A DNA stretch of 64,000 nt from Algoriphagus sp. AGSA1. GTDB lineage: Bacteria; Bacteroidota; Bacteroidia; Cytophagales; Cyclobacteriaceae. Location: positions 170,773-234,772 of the forward strand of contig NZ_JAJUWR010000006.1 of the NCBI RefSeq assembly GCF_021390545.1. Reading direction: 5' to 3'. This document shows positions 52,700 through 62,200 of the stretch, piece after piece. Position 1 is the stretch's first letter, and each line of letters starts with the position of its first letter. The notes under the pieces are model-generated. The model made no database searches and was not told the DNA's origin. It saw only the letters and a list, made by a program, of their open reading frames with translations. The position numbers and the translations under genes are program-made.

Positions 52700-55600
52700 T
52701 TAAAATGTAACCTGTAAACCGAATGACAGGGTCCTGCTGTACGGGTAAACCCTTCCGAAGGTATTCGAGTCATTGTTTCCTGCCGGTGTATAATCTACTT
52801 CAGGATCCAGCGGCAGGTCTAGCTTATCAAACTCAAAGAGGTTTTCACCACTTACATAAACCCTTACTTTGTCTAAGCTGACCTTAGAAATCAAAGAAGC
52901 AGGAAGTGAATATCCCAAGGTGATGTTCTTCATTCTCATATATGACAGATCTAGCAAATAGCGAGTCTGTGGAAGGAAGTTCCGTGAATTGTTTGATTGA
53001 CCGGCATCAGTAGGACGAGGATAAAAAGCATCCGGATTGTCTTCACTCCAATAGTCTAACTGGTGAGAGAACCATGCTTCTCCAGGCCTATAGCCCGGTA
53101 TCATGATTGGACCGTCTGCCCAATAGTCTCTTTTGCCTACGCCTTGAATGAAAAAGCTTAAATCTATTCCTTTGAAGTCCATACCCAAGCGGACACCGTA
53201 TTGGTATCTTGGTGTGGTGTTGCCTATTACAGTTAAATCACCATGGTCTTCTTCGGTGTTTTCCCCAAAAGAGATTTCCCCATCGCCATTTAGGTCTTTG
53301 TACTTCACATCACCTGGACCATAATAGAACCAGCCACTCTCATATAAGGACTGGGAAGGAATACCTTCCTTGAGTACATATTTTCCGTTATCCAGAACTA
53401 ATTCTCCGTTAGCATCTTGCACAAAATCATCTGCTGTAAATAATCGGTCTGTCTCATAGCCCCAGATATCACCAATTACTCTACCCGGACGGTTTGAATA
53501 GATACTCTTGTTATCAGCGAATTCTGTAATAGTTTCTATGTAATCTGAAAGGACTACCGTAGCATTGAGGTTCAATCCGTTGGTAAAACCATGGTTGTAA
53601 TCCACCGCAAGTTCCCAGCCTTTGGTCTCCAACTCACCGAAGTTCTGCTTTGTGGCAGAAGTGCCGTATGAGGCAGGAAGGACTTCACCTGCGCTGTGCA
53701 TATCACTTGTAGTGCGGTTGTACCAGTCGAAGGCGATACCGAATTTATCCTGGAAGAATCTTGCGTCAAATCCCAAATCAAGCGTAGTCACTGTCTCCCA
53801 CGTCAAAGAGGATGGCAGCGCACCCGGCGTGCCAAAGGTTAGTTGATTATCTCCTCCGATCAACCAACCAGATGAATAGGATCCCATAATTCTATAGATG
53901 TCACTTAGGTAAGCATTCTGGTTACCGATAGCTCCCCAAGATGCCCTTAGTTTCAGAAAGGACATTACATTGGTAACAGGCTCAAAAAAGGACTCTTCAG
54001 AAATCACATATCCTGCGGACATGGAAGGGAAAAATGCCCATCTTTCGGTAGGGGAAAGCCTGGAGGATCCGTCATATCGACCGTTCAATTCCAAGAAGTA
54101 TTTTCCTTTGTAGTTATAGTTGATTCGGCTAAAAGCTCCAGCAGTTGACCACTGGTTTCTTGACCCATCTACAAACTGGTCTCCGGATGCAAGATCAAGT
54201 TCACCTCTGTCCAGATCCATCAGGTCTCTTCTCTGTGAGCTGTGATACCAGTACTCATATGCTTCGATATCACCACCGACCATTGCTTTGAGTGAATGAT
54301 CACCAAACATTTTTTCATAGGTTGCAAATGCTTTCCCTACGTTTCTGTTGCTCCAAGATGAAGCATATTGCACTCTGTTATAAGAAGCACTTGTATAGGG
54401 GGCATATTGAAGATTAGCTCCAGTTGACCAGAAGTTATAGGCTGATACAACGCCTCCGGTTTGATGGTCATGAAAGTTCTGATAATCATAGGTGTAATTG
54501 GCTACAATAGACAAGCCCTTCACAGGAGTTATGGTCGTCCCTAAGTTTAGTCGGGTAAGTGAGGTGCTTTGTTCATTCATTTTTGCCTGCTGCACTTCGG
54601 TAACTGCGCTTCTAAACGGATGCCCTTCATATGTTCCATAAGGGTAATTTTTAGGCCATCTTAATAGGTAGTACCATGGATCATATGTTTCACTTGAGAA
54701 GTAGAATGGTCTTGTGAACTTGGTTTTGCTATATAGTACACCACCACGAACCTCTAACCAATCATTTACTTGGGTGCCTAAACTAAGGTCAGCTGTATAT
54801 CTGTTGAATTCATCCGGATTTACCTTTAAAACACCGTTTTGACCTAGATACCCGACACCTAGTCTATAGGTGGTTTTTTCGGAACCTCCTGCCACAGAAA
54901 GATCATGTTTTTGTTGTGGAGTCCATTTCTTCATAAACATATCACCAGCTTCCCAAGGACGATAAAAGAATAACCTTCCATCTCTTATCTCAAAATCACG
55001 TCCAATAACCATTTCATTGCCCAAGTCTTGGCCTCCATATTCAGCCTCCCAATCACGCATTTTTTGAATACCCAATTCATCGAAATACATACCCACTACG
55101 CCAAATACATTGGTTGAAGGATTAGTACGTTGTAAGGCTTTAAAGGCCATTTCCGCACCATCTGCCGTGTTTGCTATAGTGGGCGTTACGGTAGGAGTAG
55201 CCCAAGCAAAATTGTTTGAGTAGCTGATTTTAGGAGCTTCTCCTTTTTTGCCCTTCTTGGTCGTTATCAGGATAACACCCCAGGCTCCCCGTGCTCCATA
55301 GATGGAAGAAGAAGCAGCGTCTTTCAGAACAGAAATTGATTCAATGTCTTCAGGATTTACTAATTGCAGATTTGGGATTTCCACGTTATCCACCAAAATA
55401 AGCGGTTGGGCTCCACCTGAATTACTAAGGGTACCTACACTTCCACGAAGTCTAATCGTGGGGTTCTGGCCGATTTGCCCGCTTGGAGTAGTGATCGTTA
55501 GACCTGGAGTAGTACCTTGAAGACCACGGGCTACATCCGTAATCGGCCTTGATTCCAGGACTTTCGTGTCCACGGATGAAACAGCTCCAGTCAGGTCACT

Positions 55601-55951
55601 GCGCTTTTGGGTACCATACCCGACCACGACAAACTCATCCAGTGCCTGCGCATCTGGTTCTAATACAATATTGAGAGTTCCACCTTCATTGATCGTCCTT
55701 TCTTGGCTGACCAAACCTATAAAACTGAATACCAAAACTTGATCCTTCTCCACAGTTATCTGGTATTTTCCGTCGATGCCTGAGGTGACACCTTTTGTGG
55801 TTCCTTTGACCAAAATGCTTGCTCCCGGTAAGGTCATTCCATCTTCAGCACTGGTGACAGTACCCGACACGCTAAGCGACTGGGCATTCACTTGAAAATG
55901 AAACAGGAGAAAACACATTGCAACAAATGAACAATGTAAAAGTTTTTTCAT
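52700..55951 (-). CDS. SusC/RagA-family TonB-linked outer-membrane receptor (second locus)
   Basis: 1083 residues from the ATG at 55951 (an in-frame start at 55960 adds MFN). Signal MKKLLHCSFVAMCFLLFHFQ, ending before VNAQSLSVSG. Then the carboxypeptidase-regulatory-like domain (about 23-110, SVSGTVTSAEDGMTLPGASI), TonB box EFVVVGYGTQKRSD, plug with VLKDAASSSIYGARGAWGVI and a long barrel ending TLSFGLQVTF. Imports the ligand of the second nutrient locus. The SusD gene follows after the small MKSSM element. No sugar-cleaving enzyme is adjacent, so the ligand is uncertain. Confidence 0.96.
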   Translation of the reverse strand: MKKLLHCSFVAMCFLLFHFQVNAQSLSVSGTVTSAEDGMTLPGASILVKGTTKGVTSGIDGKYQITVEKDQVLVFSFIGLVSQERTINEGGTLNIVLEPDAQALDEFVVVGYGTQKRSDLTGAVSSVDTKVLESRPITDVARGLQGTTPGLTITTPSGQIGQNPTIRLRGSVGTLSNSGGAQPLILVDNVEIPNLQLVNPEDIESISVLKDAASSSIYGARGAWGVILITTKKGKKGEAPKISYSNNFAWATPTVTPTIANTADGAEMAFKALQRTNPSTNVFGVVGMYFDELGIQKMRDWEAEYGGQDLGNEMVIGRDFEIRDGRLFFYRPWEAGDMFMKKWTPQQKHDLSVAGGSEKTTYRLGVGYLGQNGVLKVNPDEFNRYTADLSLGTQVNDWLEVRGGVLYSKTKFTRPFYFSSETYDPWYYLLRWPKNYPYGTYEGHPFRSAVTEVQQAKMNEQSTSLTRLNLGTTITPVKGLSIVANYTYDYQNFHDHQTGGVVSAYNFWSTGANLQYAPYTSASYNRVQYASSWSNRNVGKAFATYEKMFGDHSLKAMVGGDIEAYEYWYHSSQRRDLMDLDRGELDLASGDQFVDGSRNQWSTAGAFSRINYNYKGKYFLELNGRYDGSSRLSPTERWAFFPSMSAGYVISEESFFEPVTNVMSFLKLRASWGAIGNQNAYLSDIYRIMGSYSSGWLIGGDNQLTFGTPGALPSSLTWETVTTLDLGFDARFFQDKFGIAFDWYNRTTSDMHSAGEVLPASYGTSATKQNFGELETKGWELAVDYNHGFTNGLNLNATVVLSDYIETITEFADNKSIYSNRPGRVIGDIWGYETDRLFTADDFVQDANGELVLDNGKYVLKEGIPSQSLYESGWFYYGPGDVKYKDLNGDGEISFGENTEEDHGDLTVIGNTTPRYQYGVRLGMDFKGIDLSFFIQGVGKRDYWADGPIMIPGYRPGEAWFSHQLDYWSEDNPDAFYPRPTDAGQSNNSRNFLPQTRYLLDLSYMRMKNITLGYSLPASLISKVSLDKVRVYVSGENLFEFDKLDLPLDPEVDYTPAGNNDSNTFGRVYPYSRTLSFGLQVTF

Positions 55952-56453
55952 GTTAAACATTTAATTAGTTGAGTTGATTAGAGTCTTATGAAATAGTTAA
56001 TGGAGTTTTAAAGCATCAGTAAATCGCAAAGAATTTTGTCTATTGTACATGTTTTGTCGTGTACCCCTAATTATTTCATCGTCAAATTTTTCTAAAAAAT
56101 GCTCCTGTTCAATCCCTGAAAACAGGGATATTAATAAATCACTAGTGTTAAATAATATTGAAATAATTACCTTAGAGAAGAGCATTTTCTAGAGTTTGAG
56201 GATTTATCAATTAGTCAATAGACCCTGGAAAAATCCATCTACCAATGCCAATGGTGCGCTTTTTCTCTTTTTGAAAAAGAGGATTTGGGCAAGTCGAATT
56301 TTGAAGCATAGCTTAAGAATGGCTCGTGAGGTAGGATGGGAGCTATATTCTTAGGAGTTCCGTTGGTGGAATTTTATTATCTAGGGACATCAGTAACTAC
56401 TAATATTAGGCTGGTGAGAGGGAAATGAAGGATTTGAATTTAATTTTTACGTT
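55952..56453. other. 502-nt intergenic stretch with a structured core
   Basis: Upstream of the minus-strand susC. Core at 56096-56188: outer arms AAAATGCTC (56096-56104) and GAGCATTTT (56180-56188) enclose a perfect small hairpin ATCCCTG-AAAA-CAGGGAT (56112-56129). No gene visible. It may lie in the susC leader or be a separate structured RNA. Confidence 0.45.
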
Positions 56454-57089
56454 ATGATCAATGTATTGATAGCAGATGACCATCAAATGTTTATTGATGG
56501 TTTAAAGGCCTTATTGAAAGACCTTCCAGGAATTAACGTAGTGGGTCAGGCATGCAATGGTAAGGAAGCAGTACTACATTGTAAAGATAATCCTGTAGAT
56601 ATAGTAATAATGGATGTGAATATGCCTGAAATGGACGGTGTGGAAGCAACTAAGGAACTGAGTAGAACAAATAAGAACCTTAAAATTCTTGGTCTCTCCA
56701 TGCATAGAGACAGGCACTTTATATCTGATATGCTTAAGAGCGGCGCCAGCGGATACATTTTAAAAAACACAGGTAAGAAAGATCTGCTGAATGCAATCCA
56801 AACTCTTTATAGTGGAGATAGCTATGTAAGCGAGGAGGTGAGTAAAATACTATTGAACAGTTTTTTGAAAGACTCGGCTAAATATGAGGTCAATGAGCGC
56901 TTGTCAGGAAGAGAATCCGAAGTGCTGGAATGTATTGCGATTGGTCTTACTACACTGGAAATAGGGGACAAACTTTTCATAAGTAAAAACACAGTAGAGA
57001 CTCATAGGAAAAATTTACTCTACAAGCTAAAGGCCAAAAACACTGCTGAATTGGTCAACAACGCCTATAAAAGAGGATTGATTAGTTGA
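56454..57089 (+). CDS. NarL/FixJ-family response regulator
   Basis: A 211-residue regulator: receiver domain with D8/D9 and phospho-acceptor D54 in IVIMDVNMPEMDGVE, and Lys in YILKNTGKKDLL. The C-terminal LuxR-type HTH (about 145-205) contains LSGRESEVLECIAIGLTTLE and FISKNTVETHRKNLLYKLKA. A partner kinase of the NarX class is encoded 2.1 kb downstream (59215), beyond the sugar kinase and MurQ genes. They may be a pair, but other kinases could serve it. Divergent from susC of the second locus. Confidence 0.92.
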   Translation: MINVLIADDHQMFIDGLKALLKDLPGINVVGQACNGKEAVLHCKDNPVDIVIMDVNMPEMDGVEATKELSRTNKNLKILGLSMHRDRHFISDMLKSGASGYILKNTGKKDLLNAIQTLYSGDSYVSEEVSKILLNSFLKDSAKYEVNERLSGRESEVLECIAIGLTTLEIGDKLFISKNTVETHRKNLLYKLKAKNTAELVNNAYKRGLIS

Positions 57090-57405
57090 TTTTAATTAGT
57101 TGTCCGCTTCTCCTCCAGCAAAACAAAAAATGCATCATAAGAGTCTGAAACACTAGTGTCAGGCCTTCCTCCCAGTAAAGCAAAGAAAATATGGCAACTG
57201 GTATTATTGCGGATAATCAGATAATTCTAATTTAAAGAAGTAGTGTAGGACGGTTGTTATACAAGTATAACTTACCGGATAATTACCATTGGTGATTATT
57301 ACAAATCCCTATTTTCAGGGAGGGCAATAGTTGTTTTAAAAAACATATTTGTAGATCATGAGACTTGGGAATTGGCCCAGCTCTTTCCTATTAAATTGAT
57401 TCTGA
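57090..57405. promoter_or_regulatory. intergenic region upstream of the sugar kinase with two palindromes
   Basis: TTATAC-AA-GTATAA (57257-57270) is a perfect inverted repeat. ATAATTACC-ATT-GGTGATTAT (57279-57299) is an 8-of-9 inverted repeat just after it. Both lie 107-149 nt before the kinase start, well placed as operators for the kinase-murQ operon. No gene seen. Confidence 0.45.
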
Positions 57406-58263
57406 ATGCTTTTATTGGCAGATAGTGGGTCTACCAAGACCGATTGGAGATTAATAGATAAATCAGGCGATTGCTTGGTGTCTCTTAAATCGAAGGGACT
57501 TAATCCCTATTTTCTGACATCAGATGAAATCAAAAGCGAACTTAGTTCAAAAGTTCTTGATAAAATTCCTGATGTGAATAGAGTGGTTTTCTATGGAGCT
57601 GGCTGTAGTCATCCTACCAAGGCGGCAGAAATGGCAGTCGTGCTGGATGAGATATTTCCAACTCAAGTACCTGCAGAAGTAAATGGAGACATTTTGGGCG
57701 CAGCCAGAAGTTTGCTTCAGGGTGAGTTTGGAATAGCGTGCATATTAGGCACTGGAGCAAATTCGTGTCTATATGATGGCAGGGACATAATTGGTAACGT
57801 ACCTTCCTTGGGGTTTATTTTGGGGGATTATGGCAGTGGAACGGTGCTATGTCGGGATCTGATCCGGGAATTATTGCAAGGAAATATAGGAGAGGGGCTT
57901 AAAGAGGAATTTTTTAAAAAATTTGGACTGGATCAACGGATGATTCTGGATAAAATCTACAATCAGCCACGGGTCAATCGTTTTTTGGCTTCATTTACCC
58001 CCTTTCTGCTTGATAATATCACCGATCCAATTATCCATTCTTTAATTTATCAAAACTTCAGACAGTTTTTCGAATACTATATCATGCCTTATCGAAAATC
58101 TCATCAGGATATCCCTTTAGTATTTACAGGCTCTATTGCGTATCATTTTGAAGCTTGTTTGCGGGCAGTAGCTGAGGAGTTTGGTGAGAAAATAAAAAAT
58201 ATCGCCCAACACCCAATGAACGGCCTGGTAAATTTTCACAGCCAAACCTTCGTTAATTATTAA
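57406..58263 (+). CDS. BadF/BadG-family sugar kinase (N-acetylglucosamine/MurNAc kinase-like)
   Basis: A 285-residue ASKHA-fold kinase. Phosphate-1 motif MLLLADSGSTKTDWRLID at the start; FGIACILGTGANSCLYDG and GFILGDYGSGTVLCRDL are characteristic of the GlcNAc-kinase-like members in Bacteroidota. It is 19 nt upstream of murQ, so it very likely phosphorylates MurNAc (or GlcNAc) to give the MurQ substrate, as in MurK-type kinases. Cytoplasmic. Possibly controlled through the two palindromes upstream. Confidence 0.88.
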   Translation: MLLLADSGSTKTDWRLIDKSGDCLVSLKSKGLNPYFLTSDEIKSELSSKVLDKIPDVNRVVFYGAGCSHPTKAAEMAVVLDEIFPTQVPAEVNGDILGAARSLLQGEFGIACILGTGANSCLYDGRDIIGNVPSLGFILGDYGSGTVLCRDLIRELLQGNIGEGLKEEFFKKFGLDQRMILDKIYNQPRVNRFLASFTPFLLDNITDPIIHSLIYQNFRQFFEYYIMPYRKSHQDIPLVFTGSIAYHFEACLRAVAEEFGEKIKNIAQHPMNGLVNFHSQTFVNY

Positions 58264-58282
58264 TTCACAACACTCATTATAA

Positions 58283-59098
58283 ATGACACTTGCTACCGAA
58301 TCAGCTTCCTTCTACGACAATTTGGAATCCATGCCTTTGTTGGACTTACTGGAATCTATCAATAGGGAAGATCAGAAAGTGGCACTCTCAGTCCAAAAAG
58401 TACTTCCCCGGGTAGAAAAGTTAGTAGAGGACTTAGTTGAAAAATTTAAGTCTGGCGGGAGATTGTTTTATATTGGAGCTGGTACGTCTGGAAGATTGGG
58501 CGTGCTGGACGCCTCTGAAATTCCCCCGACCTTTGGAGCTTCTCCAGAATCGATAGTTGGCCTGATAGCAGGCGGAGAAACAGCCATAAGATCTGCTGTG
58601 GAAGGAGCTGAAGATGATGAAGATCAAGCATGGATTGACCTTTCGCGGTATGGGTTGAATGAAAATGACACTGTACTCGGGATAGCTGCTTCAGGCAAGA
58701 CACCTTATGTAATGGGAGGACTAAAAGCGTCGAAAGCCAATGGGCTGCTGACTGCAAGTATTTCTTGTAATTCCAATGCGGCTATTTCAACATTTGCCAC
58801 ACATGCAATAGAAGTGGAGGTTGGAGCTGAGTTTGTCACAGGGAGTACCAGAATGAAATCAGGAACTGCGCAGAAATTGATTCTCAACATGATCAGTACC
58901 AGCTTGATGATTCGCTTGGGTAAAGTGAAAGGCAACAAAATGGTACATATGCAGCTCAGTAATAGCAAGCTAGTGGATAGAGGAGTACGAATGATTCTTT
59001 CAGAAGTACCTTCCTTATCATATCAAGAGGCCCAGTCGCTATTGGAAAAGTACGGATCGGTGAACACTGTAATCACTGAGCTTACGACGGGGGAATAG
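58283..59098 (+). CDS. murQ: N-acetylmuramic acid 6-phosphate etherase MurQ
   Basis: A 271-residue SIS-domain enzyme that removes D-lactate from MurNAc-6-phosphate, giving GlcNAc-6-phosphate. The signature GAGTSGRLGVLDASEIPPTF (G65 onward) and a later FVTGSTRMKSGTAQKLILNM are the conserved family motifs, including the Glu pair used in the elimination. Length slightly under the usual 300. The sugar kinase 19 nt upstream makes the substrate, so the two form a cell-wall recycling operon. Confidence 0.94.
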   Translation: MTLATESASFYDNLESMPLLDLLESINREDQKVALSVQKVLPRVEKLVEDLVEKFKSGGRLFYIGAGTSGRLGVLDASEIPPTFGASPESIVGLIAGGETAIRSAVEGAEDDEDQAWIDLSRYGLNENDTVLGIAASGKTPYVMGGLKASKANGLLTASISCNSNAAISTFATHAIEVEVGAEFVTGSTRMKSGTAQKLILNMISTSLMIRLGKVKGNKMVHMQLSNSKLVDRGVRMILSEVPSLSYQEAQSLLEKYGSVNTVITELTTGE

Positions 59099-59214
59099 AA
59101 TTGGAACCAAGCCATTAAACCAAGAATTCAGAATTCTTAGGGAAAATAGAAAGATTAAATTGTTTGCTTAGTAGTTTAGCGATCAGTGTATTCCGCTTTT
59201 TCCATTTACAATAG

Positions 59215-62200
59215 ATGCAAGATCCATTCATTAACAGCAATTCTACTCAGGAAGAAGTATCTATTCATAATCTTCTTCTCGATCAGCTGGATGGGTGCCT
59301 CAAAAAGATGCTTCATCCGTCTAATACCTTATGGACTGGAGCTGTCATCATTGGTAAATCTGGGGCAGGTAAGACTTTTTTGATCGAAAAGCACCTATTG
59401 AATTCTACGTATGATGTACTGATAAGCCGGCAATCCCAGCAGCTTCAGAATGTACCGTACGCAGGTCTTAAATTGGCAATTGGCAATTATTTAAGGTCAA
59501 AGTTCAGGGAGATGGATCCCGAGTCATTTGTTTCCTTTTCGGAAGGGCTCAACCTGGCTTTGGGAGAGAATTTCGCGTTGATGTGTGAATACATCCCAGA
59601 GCTGATGATGCTGGGCATAAAAGGGGAGAAGCAGGAGATTTCCAATACCCCTAAAATGGAAAACCAGCTTTATTTTTTGTTTAAGGTGCTATTCGAATTT
59701 TTTAGTGATTTTTCTGATCAGGTGCTGATACTATTTACAGACGATTTGCAGTGGATAGATGGATCCAGCGCAAGCTTACTTCAGTATTTGCTTACACATA
59801 TTCCGCCTTCCAAATTACTATGGCTTGGAGCTGTGCGAGATTCAAAGGAAGACCTGGGACAGGTGGATCAGTTGATAGGATCACTTGGCTTTGATCAAAA
59901 ACATATTCAAAGGATAGAGCTGGGGGAATTTAGTCTGCATCAAAGCCAGGATTTTATAGGCCAGCTTTTGGAGGGTAAATGTGAGTCAACCACCAGTACA
60001 CTTATTCACAAATTGGGTAAAGGAAATCCTGCCCTATTGACCAGCTTGGTACATGCCTTGGTACAAGAGAAACTCCTGGAAAGGAATTCTGAAGGTTGGA
60101 CTGGAAATATCCCAAAAATAAAAGCCCGTTTTCAGGGAATTAACTCTACCCAGTTTTACCAAGAACGTTTTAATTCACTTCCTTCTTCCGCCAAAAAAAT
60201 AGTTGAGTTGAATGCTTGTGCAGAAGTACTTTCAGAAGGTGACATGGAACTGCTGTTCAGAGATATTTCTGATGGGAAAACAGCATTGGCGTACCTTGAT
60301 TCAGAGGGCATATTAAGCATGCAAAATGGCAAATATATGTTTGTCGAAAGTTACTTTGGGGAATTCATTTATTCTCGACTCACAAGCCAGGAAAAATCCC
60401 TTTATCATTTACAGCTGGCACAAATCCTTCTAAGAGATAATTTTAGTCTGTTGAGCAACTCAGACAAAGTCATTATTGCCCAGCATTTGCAGTTAGCGAT
60501 AGAAAGTATCACAAATACCGGTGAGAAAGTTCATGCAGCAACTATTCTTCTGGAAGTAGCAAGGATGCAGAAGGATGAAAATGCTTATTCCCAAGCCAAG
60601 GTATTTCTAAAGGCTTCACTGGAGCTGTTGAAAGGGTTGCGGTGGGATGAGGTGAATCCTATATTATTTCAGGTTCATTTGGAAAGTGCTAAAGTAGAAT
60701 ACCTGCTTGGTGAATATGATCTGGCAGAAATCAAATTAGACTATTTGATTGAGCATCTCAGAATAATAAAACATAGGTCAGAAGCTTTTGAGTTGAAGAT
60801 TGTGATTAACAATCACTTAGGTAGATATCGCAAGGCGGTGGTTATTTTAAAGGAAATATTAGCTGAACTCGGTATTGAATTGCCATTGAATGAGCAGGAA
60901 TTGGGTAGGCAAATTCAAGTATTTCAAACAAATCTTTCAACTAAAAACCCACAACAAACCATACTTTTTGATCCTAATGAGCTAGAGATCCAACCTTTAA
61001 TTCTTCGCTTATTATACATAGGTGGGATGGCTATGCACCATACTTCAGAATCCCTTATGACTTGGGCAGCCCTTCAACTGATTCAACGCTCAAGGTTTTT
61101 TAATCTTCCAAATCTAAGTACCATAGGGTATGTGAGTTATGGGAGAATGCAGATTATCGCTGGGGAACTGAGTGAGGGATATGAGTATGGGAAAATGGGG
61201 CTGGATATAAATACCGCTCTTGAGGATCTTCAGTATAGATGTAGGGTTTTGGGTGTTTTCGCATTTTATATACAACCATGGAAAAGAGCTTTTGATGAGA
61301 GCACAATGCTTTTGAAGGAAGGAATGGAGGTTGGGAGAAAGTCGGGAGATTTGATTGGCTTGTATATTCTCAAAACCCATCTGTTTAATCTTCACTTTCT
61401 AAGTGGGAAGCCGATTTCAGGGCTTTTATCCTTTGATTTCAAAGAGTCATATCCTGGGATGGAATTAACTTATTACATCACTCATTATCAAAAGGAACTG
61501 ATCAAATACCTGACTACCGAAAGCCCATTTCTTTCACTTCCCAAACAGAATCCTAGTGGACTGGCGGCAAAGTTGACACTACAGGAGGAGCGATTTTATA
61601 GGAATTACGTACTTGCGAGATACTTTTTTCTGTTCGGATACTATGGGCAGGCTAAGATCAGCGCAAAAGAAGCTGATGCCAACAAGAAATTGCAACAGGG
61701 TTCACCTTTAGTTCCTGCGAATATTTTGATTATGAGTTTGGCAATAACTCAGGACTGGGCCAATCTAGCCAAAGAAGAGCAGATGGAGAACCGCCTTTGG
61801 CTAAATAATGTGCTTGCGGATTTAAGTACGTGGTATCATCATGCGCCAGCTAATTATGCTTCTGATTATTGGTTGCTCAAGGCAGAGATTGAGAGAATAT
61901 CCGGAGAAAATGAATCTCAAATCGAACAAAATTATCAACGTGCTTGTCAAGCCGTGGAAGGTAATTTATATCAAGTAGCATTGGCCAATGAGCTTACTGG
62001 AAAGTACTATTTGTCAATAAATGACTATAGTTCAGCAAAACTGTGTTTTTTGGAATCGGTAAGGTATTACGAACTCTGGGAGGCAAAAAGAAAAGTACGT
62101 CAATTGGTAAGGCAGTATTCATTTTTGTTTGACCCAGCTATCAAAAAGGATAATCCATTGGATATAGAAAATATCCTGAGAGAACTTGGGGGAGAATTGG

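Noticed and set aside
32837..55951. Similarity between the two SusC genes and the two SusD genes as a large duplication
   Set aside because: Only family-level motifs are shared; lengths and most residues differ, so these are separate loci.
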